Part shown: positions 1-5,444 of the stretch, piece after piece
Position numbering within the stretch: the first letter of the stretch is position 1
How the letters are laid out: every line of letters starts with the position of its first letter
Assembly (NCBI GenBank): GCA_945870085.1
Contig: CAMBQX010000121.1
Coordinates: 1-5,444 of the forward strand
DNA: 5,444 bases
From: Bifidobacterium breve
Lineage (GTDB): Bacteria > Actinomycetota > Actinomycetes > S36-B12
Reading direction: 5' to 3'
Notes under the pieces: model-generated
The model's database searches: none
What the model saw: only the letters and a program-made list of their open reading frames with translations
Told to the model about the DNA's origin: nothing
Program-made: the position numbers and the translations under genes

Positions 1-593
1 GCGGTGGCGGCTACATCCTGCGGGAGCCCAAGAAATGCCGGACCACACTCACCGGGATCTAGGAGCATCGAAACCACCTGGGGTAGCGCGGTAAGCACCT
101 GGGCCGGATGGGTAATGCGGTCCCAGAATCGGACCACCGGCCGGAAGGCATCATTGACGGATGTCGATGGGGAACCAAAATGTTCAACCTGCTGCAAGAC
201 CGGGTCCGGAATCCTTGTGACGAAAGTATCGCCGGAGATGATGAGCATCGGCAATCGATTAGCCATGCCAACAGCCGCTGCAGTTACCAGATTCGTGGCT
301 CCCGGGCCAATTGATGAGGTGCAGACCATTACCTGCTGGCGACGCATCGCTTTTGCGAAGGCCACCGCCGCCAACCCCATACCTTCTTCACTTTGGCCCC
401 GCCAGACCGGCAATTCATCACGATGCATCTCCAGACTATGACCAAGGCTGGTGACATTGCCGTGCCCGAAGATGGCAAAGACCCCGGGAAATAGCGGCAC
501 TTCAATACCGTCGACCTGGATACGCTGCGCGATGAGGTATCGGACGATTGCTTCGGAGGTAGTGAAACGATTGTCTACACCTACTGATTTCAT
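1..593 (-). CDS. iolD: IolD, 3D-(3,5/4)-trihydroxycyclohexane-1,2-dione hydrolase (N-terminal part, cut by window edge)
   Basis: This is the thiamine-diphosphate-dependent enzyme that hydrolyses the ring of 3D-(3,5/4)-trihydroxycyclohexane-1,2-dione to 5-deoxy-glucuronate in cytosolic inositol breakdown. Reading the minus strand from the ATG at 593 gives 197 codons without a stop. The translation follows the IolD N-terminus closely as I remember it: FGHGNVTSLG (residues 42-51), RGQSEEGM (65-72), TSSIGPGATNLVTAA (92-106), RIPDPVLQQVEH (127-138) and FWDRI (156-160). Glu69 lies where ThDP enzymes keep the glutamate that activates the cofactor. IolD proteins are usually about 620-640 residues, so about a third is present; the central and C-terminal ThDP-binding domains lie outside. 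The start overlaps the preceding stop as TGATG, with AAGGTGGGG just upstream as ribosome binding site. Identity is very secure; whether the gene is intact further on cannot be seen. Confidence 0.95.
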   Translation of the reverse strand, partial: MKSVGVDNRFTTSEAIVRYLIAQRIQVDGIEVPLFPGVFAIFGHGNVTSLGHSLEMHRDELPVWRGQSEEGMGLAAVAFAKAMRRQQVMVCTSSIGPGATNLVTAAAVGMANRLPMLIISGDTFVTRIPDPVLQQVEHFGSPSTSVNDAFRPVVRFWDRITHPAQVLTALPQVVSMLLDPGECGPAFLGLPQDVAAT

Positions 594-1765
594 CAATACC
601 CCACCTTCAGATCGCGAACGGTCTCCCAGGTGCGCGACTCCCAGGAATCAATTAGCGCCTGCTGCACGCTTACGACATCGACCGCCTCGGCGAAGCCCGG
701 GCTAAACCTTTCACCGGTGGCTAAAGATTGCATGAATGCGAAATCCTCGATGGCAATTAGATCCTCGAAGCCGATGCTATTTGCTTGACCCGGCGCAAAC
801 GCCCCGTGGTACGGGAATCGATCTCCGCCGAAAATTGTCGTGTAACCAGAATTTAGGCCGGTTTCTTGACGGTAGTACTTAAGTTCATTTAGCTCTTCTA
901 GGTTCCATGCCAGTGCCCCCTTGGTGCCGTACACCTCGAAGGCGTTTTGGCTCTCGGGGCCCACAACAGTGCGACTGACTTCGAAAGTGCCCGTTGCGCC
1001 GTTCGCGAATCGGCAGAGCATCGAAGCGAAGTCCTCGTTCTCCACTTCACCCGTCGGGTCACCTAGATTACCGCGCCCGTAGTGACTCGCGGCCCCTGTT
1101 GGCAACGGCCGCCGCGGAATTGTGGTGTTGCGCATTCCAACAACTTCGCTGATCTGGCCTACCAGGTACTGAGCCATCGACACCGAGTGGCTGAGAATAT
1201 CGCTGGAGACTCCGTATCCCGCCTCGTCCAGCTTGAATCTCCAGGTTAGTAGGCCAAGTTCATCACATCCGTACATAGACAGGAAGCGACCTCGGTAATG
1301 CGTGATCTGCCCAAGTACTCCACTTGCTATCAGCTCACGTGCATGAATAACCAATGGCGACCACAAATAGTTGTATCCGACCCCCGTGGCCACATCAGCG
1401 GCCTTGGCATGCCCAAAAGCCGCCACCGTCTGCTCTGGCTTGCCGCCTATTGGCTTCTCACTGAAAACAGCTTTACCTGCAGCCGTCGCAGCTTCAATCA
1501 TCGGAAGGTGCATCATGTTGGGAGCGGTAACCCAAACTGCGTCAACGTCATCCGCGGTGGCGGCCGCCCGCCAGTCATCGGTAGCACGGCGGAAACCAAA
1601 ATCCGCAACGGCCCGCTCACGCCGACTCGCATCGGTGTCTGCGCACACCACTAACTCTGGGTTGAAATCACGCTCGGGGAACAATGAAGGGATGCGCAGC
1701 GCAGAACGGCTGTGAGCCTGCCCCATCCATCCGAGGCCGAGCACCGCTATGCGGATCTTCTTCAT
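593..1765 (-). CDS. Gfo/Idh/MocA-family NAD(P)-dependent oxidoreductase, probable inositol dehydrogenase
   Basis: This predicted 390-residue cytosolic dehydrogenase probably oxidises a hydroxyl of myo-inositol or another inositol isomer, giving inosose, the entry step of the pathway. The N-terminal Rossmann fold shows GLGWMG at residues 10-15 and an acidic residue (Asp43, in CADTD) after the second strand. The family EKP motif is at 103-105, with Lys104 the likely catalytic lysine, and a D-x3-H pair follows at Asp189 and His193, as in Bacillus IolG. The second half carries the family's beta-sheet domain (VENEDF at 241-246). The frame is open further upstream to a GTG at 1801, but the ATG at 1765 is chosen: it forms an ATGA overlap with the iolB stop, has AGGG seven bases upstream, and places the Rossmann motif at the usual distance from the N-terminus. 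The family is certain. The substrate (myo-, scyllo- or chiro-inositol, or another sugar) cannot be read from sequence, so no symbol is given. Confidence 0.88.
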   Translation of the reverse strand: MKKIRIAVLGLGWMGQAHSRSALRIPSLFPERDFNPELVVCADTDASRRERAVADFGFRRATDDWRAAATADDVDAVWVTAPNMMHLPMIEAATAAGKAVFSEKPIGGKPEQTVAAFGHAKAADVATGVGYNYLWSPLVIHARELIASGVLGQITHYRGRFLSMYGCDELGLLTWRFKLDEAGYGVSSDILSHSVSMAQYLVGQISEVVGMRNTTIPRRPLPTGAASHYGRGNLGDPTGEVENEDFASMLCRFANGATGTFEVSRTVVGPESQNAFEVYGTKGALAWNLEELNELKYYRQETGLNSGYTTIFGGDRFPYHGAFAPGQANSIGFEDLIAIEDFAFMQSLATGERFSPGFAEAVDVVSVQQALIDSWESRTWETVRDLKVGY

Positions 1766-2658
1766 CGCTGCACCCTGCCGAGCGCGGAGGTGACCGGGCA
1801 CCGTGGGTCCGGCTCAAGTGACTGCCAGTCTGCGCGAATCCAATGGTGGGCCGGATCATCACAAAAACTCATTGTTCTCTCGGCAGCCGGACCTGCTAGC
1901 ACATTTAGAAAGTACATCGGATACTCCGGGGGCGCGATAGTTGGGCCGTGGTAGCCCTGCGGAACGAGATAGATATCCCCATCATGAATCGTGACGGTGT
2001 CGTCGACGCTGCCATCTACGGTGTAGACGTGAAACAACCCTTGCCCTTCCTGGTCACCATGAGCTGACTCCTGCTTGCCAATTCGGAAGTAATAGATCTC
2101 CTCGTTATTGGTTGGGCAATCAGTGATTCCGTCATGGCGGTGCGGCGGCCAAGAGGACAAATTGCCACCGGGGGTGATCACCTCGCACACATTGATTTTA
2201 TCGGCCGCCTTGAATGAATCCGGCGTTGCGATATTGGTTACCTGACGAGTAGCGCGACCGGCGCCGCGCACTTCGACCACGACTTCGGAAGCCGGCGTGT
2301 AGCAGGCCGGGTAGACATGCGTGGCCCGAGCGGTACAAAGGGCAACTTCACCGGCACCGGCGCTGACGGTCAATGTCGCTCCCAGCGGCACATAAAGCCA
2401 GTCACTTACCGCATCGAATACACCACGGCGCCCAGCCATCGGATAGGTAATTTCGTCGACGGTGACAAGCAAATCGCGAGCCGAAAGCGGAACAAGTACT
2501 CCTTCAATGCCGTCCATCTCGCGGGTAAAAGAAATGGTTTCGCTGACCTCGAAAACCTCGACACCACAAAATGCCCAACCCGCAACCTGCGGATCAACGC
2601 TAACCAAAGTGTTTTCGGTGGCAAGTTCTCCCGCTGGCCGGTGCCAATTCACTTTCAT
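1762..2658 (-). CDS. iolB: IolB, 5-deoxy-glucuronate isomerase
   Basis: IolB converts 5-deoxy-D-glucuronate, the product of IolD, into 5-dehydro-2-deoxy-D-gluconate, the substrate of IolC. The 298-residue length is close to the family norm (about 270-300). It has the bicupin IolB/KduI pattern: SSWPPHRHD at 168-176 supplies His173 and His175, EEIYYF at 186-191 supplies Glu187, and VPQGYHGP at 232-239 supplies His237. By analogy with KduI these four would bind the catalytic metal. The tail has the family-typical CDDPAHHWIRADW at 266-278. The ATG at 2658 overlaps the preceding aldolase stop as ATGA and has a strong GGGGGAG ribosome binding site at 2663-2669. The gene ends in a second ATGA overlap with the dehydrogenase gene, so translation of all three is probably coupled. 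All expected metal ligands are present and nothing suggests damage. Confidence 0.95.
   Translation of the reverse strand: MKVNWHRPAGELATENTLVSVDPQVAGWAFCGVEVFEVSETISFTREMDGIEGVLVPLSARDLLVTVDEITYPMAGRRGVFDAVSDWLYVPLGATLTVSAGAGEVALCTARATHVYPACYTPASEVVVEVRGAGRATRQVTNIATPDSFKAADKINVCEVITPGGNLSSWPPHRHDGITDCPTNNEEIYYFRIGKQESAHGDQEGQGLFHVYTVDGSVDDTVTIHDGDIYLVPQGYHGPTIAPPEYPMYFLNVLAGPAAERTMSFCDDPAHHWIRADWQSLEPDPRCPVTSALGRVQR
1773..1776 (-). promoter_or_regulatory. Ribosome binding site deciding the start of the dehydrogenase gene
   Basis: AGGG on the minus strand lies seven bases before the ATG at 1765. Together with the ATGA overlap at 1762-1765 it favours that ATG over the in-frame GTG at 1801, which would add twelve residues ahead of the nucleotide-binding fold. 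The site lies inside the end of iolB, as expected for coupled translation. Confidence 0.6.
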
Positions 2659-3554
2659 CGCGCTCCCCCGTGCACCATGGCAGCAGCGCGGCTAACTGCT
2701 TCCTCGACACTCAAAGATTCGGGATACAGCAAGGCGCGCCCGGGGACCAGTCCGCGAATATTCGGCACCGCCAATGCCGATTCCCAATTATCGAATACCT
2801 GCTCCCAGTTGGCACCGGGATCACCCCCCAGCAGCAGTATCGGGCAGGACGTTGCCGCGGCGACTTTTTCTGGATTGGCGGTGGCCGGGATTTTGAGCCA
2901 GGTGTAGGCCGAGCTTGAGCCCAGCGCGGATGCGATGGCCACAGCCTTGATCAATTTATCCTCCGATGGATCAAGATAGGCGCCACCTTGTGCATCCTTC
3001 AAGTACGGCAGCGGCTCGATCAAGGACAGTAAGCCGAGGTCAGCCAACGCGGTCGTAGTGCGTGCCACTAGTTCAAGGGTGGAAGGTAATCCCGGATCGG
3101 TGTCCTCGAGCCGCAACAACGTCTTGCCTCCATCGAGCCCCATCGAGGCAATATGTGCTACGTCATATGCCGTGAGCCGGTCATCAAGTTCCCACTTAGC
3201 GCCGATGATGCCGCCACGATTCATCGTTCCGATGGCTAGTTTGCCCTCAAGGGCGCCCAGGAATGCGAGTTCTTCAAGGATGTCCGCACTGGCTAGAACG
3301 CCATCGACACCGGAGGTAGCCAGCCCTCGTATCAGCCGATCCAGCAGGGTAAACCGATCGGCGAGTGCCATTGGATCGCCGCCGGCGGCGAGCATGCCGC
3401 GCGCGGTGTGGTCGGCGGCAAGGAGCATGAGCCGCCCATCGGCCCCGGCGATCGACCTTTTGGTGCGGCCACTTAATGCCCGCACCAGGGCCGCTGGCTC
3501 GCGCACGCGGGCCTCAATCAGCTCGAGGTATTGCGGAGTTTTCAAGACGCTCAC
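2655..3554 (-). CDS. Cgl0159-type (beta/alpha)8 aldolase, probable 5-dehydro-2-deoxyphosphogluconate aldolase (IolJ role)
   Basis: This 299-residue protein resembles the actinobacterial family named after Corynebacterium Cgl0159, a TIM-barrel group related to class I aldolases and habitually encoded beside iolC. From its position it probably cleaves 5-dehydro-2-deoxygluconate 6-phosphate into dihydroxyacetone phosphate and malonate semialdehyde. Visible landmarks are AADHTARG at 46-53, GGKTLLRLEDTD at 142-153, LIEPLPYL at 178-185 and YTWLKIPATAN at 217-227. Lys221 in the last motif sits as the Schiff-base lysine does in the LacD motif LKVEVP, an alignment made by eye. GLVPGRALLYP at 268-278 looks like a phosphate-binding strand near the C-terminus. 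The start is a GTG at 3554, overlapping the iolC stop as GTGA, with AAAGGA at 3563-3568 upstream. Family placement is fairly firm; the reaction is inferred from context and has not been shown by the sequence alone. Confidence 0.85.
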   Translation of the reverse strand: MSVLKTPQYLELIEARVREPAALVRALSGRTKRSIAGADGRLMLLAADHTARGMLAAGGDPMALADRFTLLDRLIRGLATSGVDGVLASADILEELAFLGALEGKLAIGTMNRGGIIGAKWELDDRLTAYDVAHIASMGLDGGKTLLRLEDTDPGLPSTLELVARTTTALADLGLLSLIEPLPYLKDAQGGAYLDPSEDKLIKAVAIASALGSSSAYTWLKIPATANPEKVAAATSCPILLLGGDPGANWEQVFDNWESALAVPNIRGLVPGRALLYPESLSVEEAVSRAAAMVHGGAR

Positions 3555-4507
3555 GTGCTGGATCCTTTCCGATGCACTGAAATGAAATCGGTCAGCGCCT
3601 CCAACTGTGGCATGGAATCAGCACACATCAAACGCGATGCCACATAGGCTCCGGCACCGTTGGCCAATTCGCCCATGGCAAGAAGCGACAACCCATTAAT
3701 AAGCCCATAAACGAGGGCGCCACCAAACGCATCCCCGGCACCAAGACCACAGACCAATTGGATTCGCAATGGCTCAACACGTACCCGCTCGGTGGCACTG
3801 GCAAGCAGAACTCCCCCACCACCCATCTTTATGCAGGCCAAGGTGACACCGCGATTCAGCAGGTTATCTGCTATCGCAAGCGGATCGGTCTCACCGATCG
3901 CCATGTCACATTCGGCGATATTGCCCACCACCACCGTCGATAAGGCAATTGCGCGCTGGGCGGCGGCCCGTGCCGGCGTGACATCCGACCACAAACTTGG
4001 ACGGTAATCTAGGTCAATTAAGGTGTGGGTCTTTCGCGCACGCTGCTCAAGCCAATTGAAACAGGCGGCCGCCGTTTCACCCGTAGCCAGTGCACAGGCA
4101 CTAATCCACAGGGCTTTGGCCTCTTGGATCGTTGCTGGTGAAATATCCGAGGCCAAGATATTGGTATCGGGAGCTGCTGCACCCCGGTAAAAAATGATGG
4201 ATGGATCCTCGGGTGGGTCCAATGAAGCGAGGACTACCGGGGTCTGGCCCCCGGGCTCAATCCCCACGAATTCGGTATCGACACCGAAACTCGTTAGCTT
4301 ACCCAGGACATACGGTGCCAACGGATCACTACCGACTTTGGTTGCCACCGCTGCCGCAAGCCCAAGGCGTGCTGCCGCAACTGCGACATTGGTGGGACTG
4401 CCCCCGATCGATTTTCTAAATGTCTGCGGGTCCGCAAAAGATTGATGAGCCTCCTGGGCATAAAGATCAACACTGATCCGCCCAACTGTGATTAAGTCCA
4501 AAGCCAT
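3551..4507 (-). CDS. iolC: IolC, 5-dehydro-2-deoxygluconokinase (PfkB family)
   Basis: IolC phosphorylates 5-dehydro-2-deoxy-D-gluconate at C6 with ATP, giving the substrate of the neighbouring aldolase. The 318-residue protein has the full ribokinase/PfkB layout: an N-terminal strand with GRISVDLY (9-16), the substrate-loop glycines in GGSPTNVAVAAARLG (35-49), IDLDYRPSLW (164-173), which is characteristic of IolC, and the C-terminal signature GLGAGDAFGGALVYGL (254-269) with Asp259 as the catalytic base. In several Gram-negative bacteria IolC carries a C-terminal DUF2090 aldolase-like extension. Here it ends soon after the kinase domain, and a separate aldolase gene follows in GTGA overlap. 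The ATG at 4507 lies 11 bases after the upstream TAG stop; its ribosome binding site is weak (only TAGG at 4515-4518), so expression may depend on read-through from the gene before. No key residue is missing. Confidence 0.93.
   Translation of the reverse strand: MALDLITVGRISVDLYAQEAHQSFADPQTFRKSIGGSPTNVAVAAARLGLAAAVATKVGSDPLAPYVLGKLTSFGVDTEFVGIEPGGQTPVVLASLDPPEDPSIIFYRGAAAPDTNILASDISPATIQEAKALWISACALATGETAAACFNWLEQRARKTHTLIDLDYRPSLWSDVTPARAAAQRAIALSTVVVGNIAECDMAIGETDPLAIADNLLNRGVTLACIKMGGGGVLLASATERVRVEPLRIQLVCGLGAGDAFGGALVYGLINGLSLLAMGELANGAGAYVASRLMCADSMPQLEALTDFISVHRKGSST
3563..3568 (-). promoter_or_regulatory. Ribosome binding site for the GTG-started aldolase gene
   Basis: AAAGGA on the minus strand lies eight bases before the GTG at 3554, within the last codons of iolC. 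It supports the GTG as the true start: no in-frame ATG occurs before residue 43, which is already inside the conserved barrel sequence. Confidence 0.6.
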
Positions 4508-4518
4508 AACGTGGCCTA

Positions 4519-5418
4519 CTACCGATTTACTTTGGGGGCTACTACATCACGAAGATAGGCCAGGGACTCCGAGACTGCGGAGATTGGCCCGGCACCGGCA
4601 TCAGGTAGCGCACCGGTGATCGCGGTGTCCTGCTCAATGACGTACCACCCGCGGTACCCGCCAAGCTCTAAAGTTTCGATCACCTCCGAGATTTGGACAT
4701 CACCTTGCCCCAGCGGGGTAAAGAGTCCACCTTGGACACCAGCCATGATCGACATCTCATGGCTTAGCACCGGACCAGCCATCTTCATGTTCACATCCTT
4801 TAGGTGCACATGACCAACCCGCTCGGCCGCCTCGCGCGCGAATTCAACGGGATCGACGCCGCCGATTGCGAGGTGACCAGTATCTAGGCACCATTTGACC
4901 GCACAGTTATCTAGTACCCGTCGCACATCACTTGCGGTTTCAACCAAGGTTTGAACGTGTGGGTGCAGTACCTGCTGCAGCCCGTGTGACGCACAAATTT
5001 CATCGATGATGTCGAACATTTCGATCATGTGGGACATCTCAGCCGCGTCCAGGGCTCGCGGGGCCGACCAGCCCTCGTCCATCACCACCGCTGAAATGAA
5101 CTCGGTAGCACCGACCCGCTCGAATAAGGCGGCGGTCGCCATGGCGCTGGCGATCGTCGCAGCCCGCTGACGCCGATCATGTAATACCAGCGGAGTGAAT
5201 CCGCCCAGCAAAGTCATCTCGAACTCGGCGAGTTCGGCTTTCACCGCCTCCGGGGAGGTTGGCAGGAATCCCGGGGCGCCGAGTTCGGTGGCCGAAAGCC
5301 CCAAACTGGCCATCTCCCCCAATACCCGGCCGGTGGGCAACATCGCCCCCCAGCCCGGTACCTCGCAGATCCCCCAGGAGATAGGGGCCGAGGCAACTCT
5401 TGACATCAGGTCAGTCAT
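4519..5418 (-). CDS. iolE: IolE-like TIM-barrel protein, probable 2-keto-myo-inositol (inosose) dehydratase
   Basis: This 299-residue protein belongs to the xylose isomerase-like/AP endonuclease 2 TIM-barrel superfamily. It probably removes water from 2-keto-myo-inositol to give the diketone used by IolD. Landmarks are APISWGICEVPGWG (11-24), ATELG (43-47, Glu45), LHPHVQTLVET (151-161), LDTGHLAIGG (178-187), HVHLKDV (203-209), a GLFTPLGQGDV segment (231-241) and YVIEQDT (259-265). The HPHxxTxVET, DTGH and HVHLKD blocks parallel those I recall from Bacillus IolE; Asp179, His205 and Glu262 are likely metal ligands. The N-terminus and length differ from Bacillus IolE, and many relatives are annotated only as sugar phosphate isomerase/epimerase, so IolH or inosose isomerase remains possible. 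The ATG at 5418 is preferred over Met5 because GGGAAA lies just upstream. The frame is open to the window edge, so a longer start is not excluded. It is followed by iolC after 11 bases. Confidence 0.75.
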   Translation of the reverse strand: MTDLMSRVASAPISWGICEVPGWGAMLPTGRVLGEMASLGLSATELGAPGFLPTSPEAVKAELAEFEMTLLGGFTPLVLHDRRQRAATIASAMATAALFERVGATEFISAVVMDEGWSAPRALDAAEMSHMIEMFDIIDEICASHGLQQVLHPHVQTLVETASDVRRVLDNCAVKWCLDTGHLAIGGVDPVEFAREAAERVGHVHLKDVNMKMAGPVLSHEMSIMAGVQGGLFTPLGQGDVQISEVIETLELGGYRGWYVIEQDTAITGALPDAGAGPISAVSESLAYLRDVVAPKVNR

Positions 5419-5424
5419 GGTGGA

Positions 5425-5430
5425 TTTCCC
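5425..5430 (-). promoter_or_regulatory. Likely ribosome binding site for the iolE-like gene
   Basis: GGGAAA on the minus strand ends six bases before the ATG at 5418. The alternative start at Met5 (5406) has no comparable purine-rich site, so 5418 is preferred. Only 26 bases remain to the window edge and no promoter can be recognised in them. Confidence 0.45.
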
Positions 5431-5444
5431 AGGGTATTGGAACG

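Noticed and set aside
4..441. Plus-strand open frame of 145 residues at the left edge
   Set aside because: The opposite strand encodes an unmistakable IolD N-terminus through the same bases, so this frame is a shadow.
841..900. AT-rich patch (about 38 percent GC by hand count) inside the dehydrogenase gene, possibly marking transfer
   Set aside because: It encodes a Lys/Tyr/Asn/Glu/Thr-rich stretch around residues 289-308 and the reading frame is continuous; flanking lines are also uneven, so amino acid content explains it.
1766..1801. Twelve-residue N-terminal extension of the dehydrogenase from a GTG at 1801
   Set aside because: The ATG at 1765 has the ATGA overlap, a better placed ribosome binding site and the usual short lead to the GxGxxG motif.
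2317..2907. Plus-strand open frame of 196 residues opposite iolB and the aldolase
   Set aside because: It spans the junction of two well-supported minus-strand genes, has no family features and no convincing ribosome binding site.
3361..3430. GC-rich GCCGGCGGC-like stretch that could form a hairpin
   Set aside because: It lies inside the coding sequence of the aldolase, has no following T run, and reflects alanine and glycine codons.
3058..3585. Plus-strand open frame of 175 residues opposite the aldolase gene
   Set aside because: It is rich in serine, arginine and alanine with no recognisable motif, and lies wholly opposite a conserved enzyme gene; it is an antisense shadow of codon bias.

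Overview
All six genes lie on the minus strand and form one tightly packed run of a myo-inositol catabolism (iol) operon. In transcription order (right to left) they are: an IolE-like inosose dehydratase (5418-4519), IolC kinase (4507-3551), a stand-alone aldolase of the Cgl0159/IolJ type (3554-2655), IolB isomerase (2658-1762), a Gfo/Idh/MocA dehydrogenase of the inositol dehydrogenase kind (1765-593), and the first third of IolD hydrolase (593-1), which runs off the left edge.

The genes cover almost every step of the classical pathway. The dehydrogenase would oxidise inositol to 2-keto-inositol (inosose). IolE would dehydrate it to the trihydroxycyclohexanedione. IolD opens the ring to 5-deoxy-glucuronate, and IolB isomerises that to 5-dehydro-2-deoxy-gluconate. 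IolC phosphorylates the product, and the aldolase would split it into dihydroxyacetone phosphate and malonate semialdehyde. Not in the window are the semialdehyde dehydrogenase (iolA/mmsA), an inositol transporter and a regulator; they may lie beyond either edge.

Four of the five junctions overlap by 1 to 4 bases (ATGA, GTGA, TGATG) and the fifth has an 11-base gap, so the set is almost certainly co-transcribed, with coupled translation. No promoter, terminator, RNA gene, mobile element, CRISPR array or notable repeat was seen. The only non-coding sequence is that 11-base gap and 26 bases at the right edge.

The organism is probably an actinobacterium. The separate Cgl0159-type aldolase next to iolC, the style of the IolE-like and Gfo/Idh proteins (remembered as common in actinobacterial iol clusters), and the GTG start support this. 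GC content, roughly mid-50s percent by counting a few lines, is moderate for that phylum. This is a recognisable metabolic operon. I found no sign of a previously undescribed system; the open points are the exact substrates of the dehydrogenase and the IolE-like protein, and the catalytic role of the aldolase.
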